Shown: in pieces, positions 8,717 through 15,636 of the stretch
Layout: each line of letters opens with the position of its first letter
Position numbering within the stretch: position 1 is the first letter of the stretch
Assembly: GCA_016721565.1 (NCBI GenBank)
Contig: JADKHW010000025.1
Coordinates: 1 to 64,000, forward strand
From: a bacterium
GTDB taxonomy: Bacteria; Electryoneota; RPQS01
Direction: 5' to 3'
DNA: 64,000 bases
Position numbers and translations under genes: made by a program
Notes under the pieces: model-generated
The model's database searches: none
The model's input: only the letters and a program-made list of their open reading frames with translations
Told to the model about the DNA's origin: nothing

Positions 8717-9406
8717 TTAGCCGCCTAAGGTTACGTCTTGGCTCTCGTACCATCTTAGGGCTTGGAAGAAGTGCTCGGGGGCGAAGTCGGGCCAGAGTTC
8801 ATCCAAGATGAAGAAGTCGGCATAGACGGCTTGCACGGGAAGCAGGCCGCTGAGTCTTCTTCTTCCACCCCATCTTACGACCAAGTCAATTCTTGAGACC
8901 TCGGCTGAGCCGATGGACTCCATGAAGGATTTGCGCGAGCCACCGCCGTTGCTGTTTGCGGCTTTGTTGAGATCCCAGTGCCAGTCGTAGTTGACTAAGA
9001 AATTTATTTTGATAACTCCGGTGCCGAAAACTTTGCGCGTGCGGTATTGCTTCAACTCAGTTGGGAATAACGGAGAGTCATCGTTACCGACGACTAAAAG
9101 AGCAGCATCGAGTTTGGAAAGACCTTCGACGGCTTCGACACAGGCTTGCCGAAAGGCGGCGGTTTGCTCGGGCGGACGCTTGGTGTTGTCACTGGTGAAA
9201 CCATAGACACTGAGTTCTTCGACTCCCAAAGCGACGGCGAGGTGGTACAGCTCAAAGCCGGGACCGAGACCGTAGGCATAGCCTTCGTCTTTGCTCATGC
9301 CGCGCTCAACAGCCCAGCGGCGGTTGCCGTCGGGGATAAACGCAACGTGCTTGGGCAACCGTTTGAATTTCGGAAGTTGAACGTCAACAATCTTATCTAT
9401 GTACAT
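8717..9406 (-). CDS. uppS: Divergent cis-prenyltransferase (undecaprenyl diphosphate synthase family)
   Basis: 229 residues, close to the family's usual length. Recognised by HVAFIPDGNRRWA near the start (the DGN-RW diphosphate site with its catalytic Asp), YGFTSDNTKRPPEQ (normally F-S-x-E-N-W-x-R-P), and DLVVRWGGRRRLSG followed by YADFFILDELWPDF. It would build the C55 lipid carrier for cell wall and glycan assembly. Two deviations matter: the usual R-T/S-G-G-E motif reads RWGGR, and the Mg-binding Glu of YAE is Asp. It may make another chain length, or be a second copy beside a canonical UppS elsewhere. There is no clear ribosome site before ATG 9406. Confidence 0.75.
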   Translation of the reverse strand: MYIDKIVDVQLPKFKRLPKHVAFIPDGNRRWAVERGMSKDEGYAYGLGPGFELYHLAVALGVEELSVYGFTSDNTKRPPEQTAAFRQACVEAVEGLSKLDAALLVVGNDDSPLFPTELKQYRTRKVFGTGVIKINFLVNYDWHWDLNKAANSNGGGSRKSFMESIGSAEVSRIDLVVRWGGRRRLSGLLPVQAVYADFFILDELWPDFAPEHFFQALRWYESQDVTLGG

Positions 9407-9474
9407 GAAAATCTTGTAAGAATTTGTTTTTTAAGGGGCATGGGTGGTAAGCCATATTACATTATAGACAAAAT

Positions 9475-9504
9475 AAGAAAGCCCAGCAACTCGCCAGGCT
9501 TTAC
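9475..9504 (-). terminator. Intrinsic terminator of the sigma/anti-sigma operon
   Basis: Minus strand: AAAGCCTGGCGAGTTGCTGGGCTTT then TCTTATTTT, 22 bases past the stop at 9526. The stem has mismatches but the T run is good. Confidence 0.6.
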
Positions 9505-9525
9505 CGTTCACAAACTATCTAAATT

Positions 9526-9957
9526 TTAGCAACTGTCGTACTGTCGCACCCAGCCGTTTTTGCGGTTGATTTCGAGCATTTTGCCTTTGAAAATCGAATT
9601 GATGACTTCGAATTTGTACGAATCTTTGTCCCCTTCTGCCAACTTCAAACTGGCTTCATAGTGGTACTTCTCAAGATACTGTTTGGCGATGTTCATGGCT
9701 TGATGTTCTGTCATTTCCTTCAAGAGATGGCCCTTCTGATCATATCGCACGCCTTGCCATTGCAATTTTTCCCAACTTATGGTCACATTGGGGACAAAAC
9801 TCTCTTTGGTGCAGCAGCCCGGCGGGCACATGAACGGATCACAGTCTTGCACGGACATGTCGCGAGATCCGACCGGGTTCCAATCGCCTGCAAGTACAAT
9901 CGCGCTGACCAAGAGCATCGTCAGTAACACAGGAAGTTTCAGGTTCATAGCTTTCAT
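9526..9957 (-). CDS. Small secreted Cys-containing protein of the ECF operon
   Basis: 143 residues. The start is set by GGAG five bases before ATG 9957; a longer frame exists but overlaps the anti-sigma gene. A signal peptide (LPVLLTMLLVSAIVLA) precedes a mature protein that begins with DCDPFMCPPGCC and ends with a lone Cys (RQYDSC). No family is recognised. It lies 29 bases after the anti-sigma stop and ends the operon, so it is a candidate output or signal-input protein of that sigma circuit. The Cys cluster could bind metal or form disulfides. Confidence 0.65.
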   Translation of the reverse strand: MKAMNLKLPVLLTMLLVSAIVLAGDWNPVGSRDMSVQDCDPFMCPPGCCTKESFVPNVTISWEKLQWQGVRYDQKGHLLKEMTEHQAMNIAKQYLEKYHYEASLKLAEGDKDSYKFEVINSIFKGKMLEINRKNGWVRQYDSC

Positions 9958-9986
9958 GTTTTCTCCGAAGTTTGCTATCGGTTGAT

Positions 9987-10658
9987 TCAATGGACAGGCA
10001 CGCAATTCTGGCAGGATAGACACTCCGCGATGGCCGCGCGAACCAAAGCCGTGTCTTCGGGCATTAAACAGCACTGACTGAGCGTCGTGCCTTGCAGACT
10101 GCACAGTGAGGAAATTTCAGCAAATATTAACTCTCGCTTGGAATCCGGAATATCGCCAGCCAACGATATAGCACGACGATTCGCTTCGAGCATCGAACTT
10201 AGGACCTCTGGCTGTATAACGCCTAAATTCATGGATGCCATAAACTCTTTCAGCCTTCGCTCTGAAATAATGAGATACCGCTCGGCTTTGCCGCTTGGCG
10301 AGACGGTCAATATCATTTGCGCATCCTCATACAGCCGCTTAACTGGATACAAAACTTCCCCCGGCATACTATCGCGCGACGCCGAGACTGCTCCTCCGCC
10401 TGCAATCGTGAACATGAGAAATATCGCTGCCGCCCAAGCGAGAATTTGTTTGTTCTTGTACCAGCGAACCACATTCGGCGAATGTTCCAGAAGCTGCTTT
10501 GTGCAATTCTCTTTCGCATGCGCGTTCGCTTCGGGACGTGGTAAGTTTTTTAAGCCTTGTGCAATCCCGGCAAGCTCTCCGAGTTCGTGTTCGGAGTTTT
10601 GGGTTCCGTTTATCCGCCGTTCCAGTTCATCGGCGAGGTGCTGTTCAGGATTTTGCAT
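9987..10658 (-). CDS. Anti-sigma factor with DUF5667-like domain and Cys-rich C-terminus
   Basis: 223 residues. A cytosolic N-terminal part (1-72), one membrane helix (about 73-90, ILAWAAAIFLMFTIAGGG), then SASRDSMPGEVLYPVKRLYEDA, the signature start of DUF5667, with a helical domain following. The last 45 residues hold six or more Cys (CSLQ, QCC, AECLSCQNC). The gene overlaps the sigma gene by 14 bases. It is likely to hold the ECF factor at the membrane and to sense something outside. The Cys-rich tail is not part of the DUF5667 core as I know it, which suggests redox or metal sensing. Confidence 0.75.
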   Translation of the reverse strand: MQNPEQHLADELERRINGTQNSEHELGELAGIAQGLKNLPRPEANAHAKENCTKQLLEHSPNVVRWYKNKQILAWAAAIFLMFTIAGGGAVSASRDSMPGEVLYPVKRLYEDAQMILTVSPSGKAERYLIISERRLKEFMASMNLGVIQPEVLSSMLEANRRAISLAGDIPDSKRELIFAEISSLCSLQGTTLSQCCLMPEDTALVRAAIAECLSCQNCVPVH

Positions 10659-11166
10659 GCTGTTCCTCTCTAAGAATGCCGCGCAGTTTGGTCAACGCTC
10701 GAAACTGCAAGGCTTTCGTAGCGCCTTCGGACTTGCCAATCGCGGCAGCGACTTCTTCAATCGAGTAGCCTTCGATAAATCGCATAATTACGACTTGATA
10801 ATGTTCACCAGAAAGTGATCCCAGCGCGGCCGTCAAATCCATTTTCAAATCGGGATCGAAATGGGTTACCGGCGCATCGGGCAACTCATCTTCATCTCGA
10901 TCTTGAATAATCCGCTGTCGTGTTCCGCGCTTACGGTAAAAATCGATGATGAGATTTTCGGCGATTTTATACAGCCAGCCCAACGCTGATACCGGCGTGT
11001 CGCAATTGGATTTAAGGGCGCGCAGAAATACATCGGACGCAAGGTCCTCAGAATCTTCCTTGGACGGTATCCGATAGGCGATATAGCGATACACTGCCTC
11101 ATAATAGAGCTGGCAGTACTCTGCGGCCTTAGCTTGATCCAGGGATTGGCTCCAATGTCCGTTCAC
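10645..11166 (-). CDS. ECF-type RNA polymerase sigma factor
   Basis: 173 residues, the usual ECF length. Region 2 (about 20-90) includes YYEAVYRYIAYRI, DSEDLASDVFLRAL and LGWLYKIAENLIIDFYRKR. Region 4 (about 112-165) includes YQVVIMRFIEGYSIEEVAAAIGKSEGATKAL, quoted here only as the helix-turn-helix around EEVAAAIGKSEGA. It is the first gene of the operon sigma - anti-sigma - secreted Cys protein, diverging from the ArsR operon; the two starts are 121 bases apart. Target genes are not evident, and the operon may regulate itself. Confidence 0.9.
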   Translation of the reverse strand: MNGHWSQSLDQAKAAEYCQLYYEAVYRYIAYRIPSKEDSEDLASDVFLRALKSNCDTPVSALGWLYKIAENLIIDFYRKRGTRQRIIQDRDEDELPDAPVTHFDPDLKMDLTAALGSLSGEHYQVVIMRFIEGYSIEEVAAAIGKSEGATKALQFRALTKLRGILREEQHAKS

Positions 11167-11221
11167 TTTGATAGACGTGCCACTTTACCAAAGGATACGC
11201 TAAAAAATTTCAGTTTGCTTC

Positions 11222-11250
11222 TTGACAAACGGGATTTATTTTTGTATGTT
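11222..11250 (+). promoter_or_regulatory. Promoter of the ArsR-led operon
   Basis: TTGACA, 17 bases, TATGTT: a near-consensus sigma-70 promoter ending 38 bases before the ArsR start codon. Confidence 0.75.
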
Positions 11251-11258
11251 ACCAACAA

Positions 11259-11283
11259 GTTAATTAACCAAACTGTTAATTAC
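11259..11283 (+). promoter_or_regulatory. Probable ArsR-family operator
   Basis: The palindrome GTTAATTAAC is followed 16 bases later by a second GTTAATTA(C). Both sit on the expected transcription start, between promoter and start codon, so binding there would block transcription. This fits autorepression by the first gene product. Confidence 0.6.
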
Positions 11284-11287
11284 AGCC

Positions 11288-11632
11288 ATGCAAGACAGAC
11301 TAACTCAAACATTTTCAGCACTTGCCGACCCAACTCGGCGAGCGATATTGGCCAGACTTTCATCCGGGGAAACCTCGGTGAATGATTTGGCGCGACCGTT
11401 TAAGATGACGGCTCCGGCCATTACCAAGCACCTGAAGGTGTTGGAAAAGGCGGGGTTAATCTCAAGGACGCGGCATGCCCAGTGGCGGCCAGCCAAGCTG
11501 GAGGCCCTTCCGCTCAAGGAGGCTTCGGACTGGATTGAGCAGTACCGGCAGATGTGGGAAGCGCGGTTTGACCGACTTGAAGAGTACTTGAAATATTTGC
11601 AAGCAAAGGGGAGTGACCATGACGGAGAATAA
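11288..11632 (+). CDS. ArsR/SdpR-family transcriptional repressor
   Basis: 114 residues, a compact winged helix. Typical features are FSALADPTRRAILARLSSGE, then the recognition segment APAITKHLKVLEKAGLISR, then the wing with TRHAQWRPAKLEALPL. There is no Cys metal site, so this is the metal-independent subgroup that often pairs with AHSA1 (SRPBCC) genes. It heads an eight-gene operon and probably represses it through the repeats at 11259-11283. The ligand is unknown. No strong ribosome site precedes ATG 11288. Confidence 0.85.
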   Translation: MQDRLTQTFSALADPTRRAILARLSSGETSVNDLARPFKMTAPAITKHLKVLEKAGLISRTRHAQWRPAKLEALPLKEASDWIEQYRQMWEARFDRLEEYLKYLQAKGSDHDGE

Positions 11633-11999
11633 GAAAACCGTCGAGCGCTACATGGACGGCTTCAACAAGTGGGACCATGAGCAGATTCTGTCGTGTTTGA
11701 CGGATGACGTCGTGTGGGATATGCCCGGACAATATCATTGGGAGGGCAAGGCGGCCTTTACGAAAGAAATTACCAATGAGATGTTTGTCGGGAAGCCGAT
11801 TGTGACAACGACGCGGATGACTGAAGAGAACGACATCGTCATTGCCGAGGGGACTGCACAGGCCATGCGCAAAGAGGGCGGGGTGTTGTATGTGATGTTT
11901 AGCGACGTGTTTGAAATGCGCGGCGGCAAGATTAAGCGGCTCATCTCCTATATCATGGAAGTAAAGAGCTTTGACGTTCATAAATGGGGTGAGAAATGA
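11619..11999 (+). CDS. NTF2-like (SnoaL/ketosteroid-isomerase fold) protein
   Basis: 126 residues. Features of the fold are YMDGFNKWDHEQILSCLTDD followed by VVWDMPG, and the closing strands VMFSDVFEMRGGKIKRL. The start is ATG 11619, with AGGGGAG five bases upstream, rather than a GTG two codons earlier. It overlaps the ArsR gene by 14 bases and the next gene by four. Proteins of this fold bind or isomerise small hydrophobic molecules; no substrate can be named. Confidence 0.75.
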   Translation: MTENKKTVERYMDGFNKWDHEQILSCLTDDVVWDMPGQYHWEGKAAFTKEITNEMFVGKPIVTTTRMTEENDIVIAEGTAQAMRKEGGVLYVMFSDVFEMRGGKIKRLISYIMEVKSFDVHKWGEK

Positions 12000-12436
12000 A
12001 GAACAAGATTTCAACGTGCCTGTGGTACGACGGCAAGGCTCAGGAGGCCGCGAACTTTTATGTGTCACTGTTTAAGGACGCGCGCGTTCTCAGCAGCAAT
12101 CCGATGACGACAATTTTTGAATTGGACGGTCATCAGTATGTCGCGCTGAACGGCGGGCCGATGTACAAATTCACTGAAGCTGTATCTTTGATGGTCAACT
12201 GCGAAACGCAGGACGAAATTGACCGTTATTGGTCAAAGCTTTGTGAAGGTGGATCCGAGGGGCAATGCGGATGGTTGAAAGATAAGTACGGCCTCTCGTG
12301 GCAGGTCATTCCGAGTGTGCTGGGGAGTTTGCTCACAGATCCGGACAGAGAAAAATCGGGTCGAGCGTTGCAAGCCATGCTGCAAATGAAGAAGCTTGAT
12401 ATCGCGGCGCTGCAAAGAGCATTTGAAGGCAAGTAA
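11996..12436 (+). CDS. VOC-fold PhnB-like protein
   Basis: 146 residues. The start KISTCLWYDGKAQEAANFYV and the segment DGHQYVALNGGPMYKFTEAVS are typical of the PhnB / 3-demethylubiquinone-methyltransferase-like branch of the vicinal-oxygen-chelate fold. The family name is historical and methyltransferase activity is not implied. The C-terminus (ALQAMLQMKKLDIAALQRAF) is the usual helical tail. It overlaps the previous gene by four bases (ATGA). A role in handling a small reactive compound is inferred from the operon. Confidence 0.8.
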   Translation: MKNKISTCLWYDGKAQEAANFYVSLFKDARVLSSNPMTTIFELDGHQYVALNGGPMYKFTEAVSLMVNCETQDEIDRYWSKLCEGGSEGQCGWLKDKYGLSWQVIPSVLGSLLTDPDREKSGRALQAMLQMKKLDIAALQRAFEGK

Positions 12437-12452
12437 CCGATAAGGAGATAAC

Positions 12453-13412
12453 ATGAACACCATGAGCAAACAACACGCAACAACCGCTGAACGCGAAATC
12501 ATTACGTCACGCTTGGTTAACGCGCCACGCGCACTCGTTTGGAAGGTTTTTACGGATCCGAATCATCTCTCGCATTGGTGGGGACCGAACGGATTTTGGT
12601 CATCAACAAGGGAATACGATTTTCGAGTCGGCGGCATGTGGCTGTTTACGATGCACGGGCCAGACGGAATCGATTACCCGAACAAGGTCGTGTTTGAAGA
12701 CATTGACGAACCGAACTTCGTCTTCTACAAGCATATGGGCGAAGACAGCATGTCGCATGTGTACTTTGAAGCAATGATTTCTTTTGAAGAGCAGGGTGAC
12801 AAGACGAATGTGACGCTGCGCTCGATCTTCCCGACTGCGCAGGAGCGCGATTTTGTGATTGAGAATTACGGCGCTGTGCAAGGCGCCCAGCAGACGCTGG
12901 CGAGGCTCAACGAATTTGTGCAGCATCAGCAGAAGAAAGATACGCACAAGCTTGAGTTGACATTGCCGTCGGAATTGGAGGCGCGCTTCTCAAGACTCTT
13001 TGATGCACCGCGCGAAATGGTGTGGAAAGCTTGGACGGACAAGGAGCATTTGCAGAATTGGATGACGGGACCGGAAGGCTGGACGATGGAGATTTTAGAA
13101 AACGATCTGCGTCCGGGGGGAAATTGGAAATATGTGTGGCGCAAAACGAACTCGACGGAGATGGCGATGCATGGGGTTCATAAAGAAATCATCGCGCCAT
13201 CGAAGCTTGTTTCAACGGAAAATTGGGGCGGGCCTTATCCTGAAACGGTGAATCACCTCGTGCTGACGGAAGAAAACGGGAAGACTCGCATGACGCTGAC
13301 GATTATCTATCCGACTAAAGAAGCTCGCGAAGCGGCGCTGAAGACGGGTATGGATGACGGCATGACGGTTAGCTTCGACAGACTGAACAAGCTTGCCGTA
13401 AGCTTGCGATGA
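12453..13412 (+). CDS. Fusion of two AHSA1 (SRPBCC) domains
   Basis: 319 residues, twice the normal size of an AHSA1 protein. Domain 1 (about 15-150) opens with ITSRLVNAPRALVWKVFTDPNHLSHWWGP (key residues R, P, W and HWWGP). Domain 2 (about 170-315) opens with EARFSRLFDAPREMVWKAW and lacks the WWGP, reading NWMTGPEGW. The linker is QHQQKKDTH. AAGGAG precedes ATG 12453. These domains form a deep hydrophobic pocket for lipids or aromatic compounds; the ligand is unknown. It overlaps the next gene by four bases. Confidence 0.85.
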   Translation: MNTMSKQHATTAEREIITSRLVNAPRALVWKVFTDPNHLSHWWGPNGFWSSTREYDFRVGGMWLFTMHGPDGIDYPNKVVFEDIDEPNFVFYKHMGEDSMSHVYFEAMISFEEQGDKTNVTLRSIFPTAQERDFVIENYGAVQGAQQTLARLNEFVQHQQKKDTHKLELTLPSELEARFSRLFDAPREMVWKAWTDKEHLQNWMTGPEGWTMEILENDLRPGGNWKYVWRKTNSTEMAMHGVHKEIIAPSKLVSTENWGGPYPETVNHLVLTEENGKTRMTLTIIYPTKEAREAALKTGMDDGMTVSFDRLNKLAVSLR

Positions 13413-13792
13413 ACGAGGTCGATAAGTACCTCAAGGCGCTCCCCGATGACCAACGGGAAACGTTGGAAAAGCTGCGGCAAACGATTCTCTCTGTGGCCAA
13501 GGGTGCTGAAGAAAAGATCTCGTACGGCATGCCGACAGTGTATTACCAGGGAAACTTAGTTCATTACGCGGCGTTCAAAGAGCATATGAGCTTGTTTGGT
13601 GCAAGCGCGTTTATGACTAAAGAATTGAAGGACGAACTTGAAGGGTACAAGACTTCAAAGGGAACCATTCAGTTCACTGTTGAAAAACCGCTGCCGGTAA
13701 CTTTGGTCAAACGGATTGTGAAGGCACGCATGATTGAAAACGAAGCCCGCGCGGAAGCGAAGGCTGCGAAGAAAGTGAAGAAGATAAAATGA
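13409..13792 (+). CDS. DUF1801 protein
   Basis: 127 residues. NEVDKYLKALPDDQRETLEKLRQTI and EEKISYGMPTVYYQGN followed by LVHYAAFKEHMSLFG are standard DUF1801 features (quoted in parts). The C-terminus is a lysine-rich tail (KAAKKVKKIK). The biochemical function of the family is not settled. Four-base overlaps with both neighbours show that it is translated as part of the operon. Confidence 0.85.
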   Translation: MNEVDKYLKALPDDQRETLEKLRQTILSVAKGAEEKISYGMPTVYYQGNLVHYAAFKEHMSLFGASAFMTKELKDELEGYKTSKGTIQFTVEKPLPVTLVKRIVKARMIENEARAEAKAAKKVKKIK

Positions 13793-14202
13793 GCAGATCC
13801 AACTCCATTTCAAGGTGGGTGAATTTCGGTCCGCAATTGCAGAGTGTCTTGCGTATTGTTGCAGCATTTATGTTCATGCAATCGGGAACGATGAAACTTT
13901 TCGCATGGCCGATGGGAATGCCGCCGAATGGCAGCACAGCGGAATTCGGAACACAAATTTGGATTGGCGGAGTACTTGAGGCTTTCGGCGGATTGATGTT
14001 GTTGATCGGGTGGCTCACACGGCCTGTAGCGTTTATTCTTGCAGGTGAAATGGCGGTGGCCTATTTTCAGTTTCATCAGCCAAAAGGATTCTGGCCGGTA
14101 GAGAATGGCGGCGTGTCGGCTGTGGTTTACTGTTTCCTGTGGCTGTATTATTCGGCAGCGGGAGCTGGACCATGGAGTGTGGACGCGTGGAAATCAAAGT
14201 AG
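13789..14202 (+). CDS. DoxX-family membrane protein
   Basis: 137 residues with four membrane helices. VLRIVAAFMFMQSGTMKLFAW and WIGGVLEAFGGLMLLIGWLTRPVAFILAGEMAVAYF are typical of DoxX, the segment around GEMAVAYF being the most conserved. DoxX proteins have been linked to oxidative and thiol stress in other bacteria. Here it is the only membrane protein of the ArsR/AHSA1 operon and overlaps DUF1801 by four bases. Confidence 0.85.
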   Translation: MSRSNSISRWVNFGPQLQSVLRIVAAFMFMQSGTMKLFAWPMGMPPNGSTAEFGTQIWIGGVLEAFGGLMLLIGWLTRPVAFILAGEMAVAYFQFHQPKGFWPVENGGVSAVVYCFLWLYYSAAGAGPWSVDAWKSK

Positions 14203-14253
14203 ATTGAACATTTCGGATAGAATTAAATAACAAAGAACTCGGGAGAACCGAAG

Positions 14254-14745
14254 ATGAACGCACTGGATAAGATGCAGGTTGAGATTCTCGACCGGACGAT
14301 AGTATTCACACGCATGTTTGACGCACCGCGCCAGTTGGTGTGGGATGCTTGGACAAAGAAAGAGCATCTTGAGAAATGGTGGGGACCTCATCATTTCACG
14401 AACAAAGATTGCAGTATTAGCCTTAAGAAAGACGGCAAGATGCTGGTGACGATGGTGGGGCCGGACGGTGGAGAGTATCCGTGCGAATTCGTTTACAATG
14501 AAATCATGCCAATTGAGAAGATTGTTTGGACGGATGTGGTGCATGACGGTGACTTTTGGGGGCCGGATGGTCCGCCGCCGAGCAGTGTGCTCACGATGCT
14601 GTTTGACGATCTCGGCAACAAGACTAAGATGACTATGACTTCGAAGTTTGAAACGAATGAAGGTCGAGATAAGATCGTTGCCATGGGAGCCGCGCAAGGT
14701 TGGGCGGAAAGTTTGGAAAGATTGGACGATTTGTTGAAGAACTAA
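14254..14745 (+). CDS. AHSA1-family (SRPBCC) protein
   Basis: 163 residues. It opens with MFDAPRQLVWDAWTKKEHLEKWWGP, the standard AHSA1 start (key: R, P, V-W, KWWGP), and ends with GAAQGWAESLERLDDLL. It is closely related to the next gene, with the same beginning (LDKMQVEILDR against LNKMQVQINER), so the pair arose by tandem duplication. It starts 51 bases after DoxX with its own GGGAGAA site. Confidence 0.85.
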   Translation: MNALDKMQVEILDRTIVFTRMFDAPRQLVWDAWTKKEHLEKWWGPHHFTNKDCSISLKKDGKMLVTMVGPDGGEYPCEFVYNEIMPIEKIVWTDVVHDGDFWGPDGPPPSSVLTMLFDDLGNKTKMTMTSKFETNEGRDKIVAMGAAQGWAESLERLDDLLKN

Positions 14746-14791
14746 GAGCCAGCGAAAGATAGTTCACAACAAATCAACCAAGGAAGAAGAT

Positions 14792-15280
14792 ATGAGCGGA
14801 TTGAACAAGATGCAGGTGCAGATAAATGAGCGGGAACTCGTGTTCACACGCATGTTTGACGCGCCGCGTGAATTGGTGTGGGAGGCATGGACGAAAGAGG
14901 AGCATCTGCTCAACTGGTGGGGGCCTCATGGTTTCACTAACAAGGATTGCAGTGTTGATTTGAAGGCGGGCGGCAGCTTGAAAATCACAATGATGAGATC
15001 GGGCGAAGACTATCCTTGTCATCTCAATTTCTTTGAAATTGTGCCGCTCAAGAGGTTCGTTTGGACGGACAAGGCCAATCAGAGCGACGATTCTGGGCTT
15101 GATGGTGTGCCGCCCGGCAGCTCTATTACTGTGCTCTTCGAGGAAATCGAAAACAAGACCAAAGTGACGATGATTTTGACATACGGCTCCAACGAGGAAC
15201 GCGACCAAGATATTTCACGTGGGGATGTCGAAGGATGGGCCGAGATGTTCGAAAAACTGGACGATTTGCTGAAGGGATAG
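14792..15280 (+). CDS. AHSA1-family (SRPBCC) protein, tandem paralog
   Basis: 162 residues, a paralog of the preceding gene. MFDAPRELVWEAWTKEEHLLNWWGP and the terminal EGWAEMFEKLDDLLKG place it firmly in the family. AAGGAAG lies upstream of ATG 14792. It is the last gene of the operon and is followed by an intrinsic terminator. The operon thus carries four AHSA1 domains in three genes. Confidence 0.85.
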   Translation: MSGLNKMQVQINERELVFTRMFDAPRELVWEAWTKEEHLLNWWGPHGFTNKDCSVDLKAGGSLKITMMRSGEDYPCHLNFFEIVPLKRFVWTDKANQSDDSGLDGVPPGSSITVLFEEIENKTKVTMILTYGSNEERDQDISRGDVEGWAEMFEKLDDLLKG

Positions 15281-15303
15281 TCGAGAATTGCACGAAGATT
15301 ATT

Positions 15304-15338
15304 GCGGGCAAACTTAATGCGAGTTTGCCCGTTTTTCT
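15304..15338 (+). terminator. Intrinsic terminator of the ArsR/AHSA1 operon
   Basis: CGGGCAAACT-TAATGCG-AGTTTGCCCG followed by TTTTT. Confidence 0.9.
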
Positions 15339-15427
15339 GTCAAAAAAGTTGCGCATAATTGGATATTCAAATCTTAGAAATAATGCAAACTTGATGTTTT
15401 ACGTCTGATTTTAAGCACTCCTCTTCA

Positions 15428-15443
15428 TGTGAAGACTTTCACA
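15428..15443. promoter_or_regulatory. Perfect CRP/FNR-family consensus palindrome
   Basis: TGTGA-AGACTT-TCACA, an exact match to the TGTGA-N6-TCACA consensus, with the symmetry extended by one more A/T pair. It lies 194 bases upstream of the NHL-pentaheme gene. The 15339-15636 gap holds this site, the promoter-like pair at 15541 and no gene. Confidence 0.6.
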
Positions 15444-15540
15444 TCGCGGTTGAAATATTTGAATTGTTAGTTGCGGAATAGTATTGTGTTAGGAGTAATG
15501 ACACACATGGCTTCACGAGATGTATGCACAAGTTACGCGC

Positions 15541-15569
15541 TTGCAAAGTGTAAGAAACTGCATTATCTT
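15541..15569 (+). promoter_or_regulatory. Possible promoter of the NHL-pentaheme gene
   Basis: TTGCAA, 17 bases, TATCTT; each box matches four of six consensus positions. The start it predicts leaves a leader of about 60 bases. The CRP-type site would then lie about 140 bases upstream of transcription start, rather far for direct activation. Confidence 0.35.
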
Positions 15570-15636
15570 GCTATATCGTTTGTCAATTGACTAACATCAC
15601 TTCAGCAATGTCAGCTCAGAATGGAGAGAATCCGAT

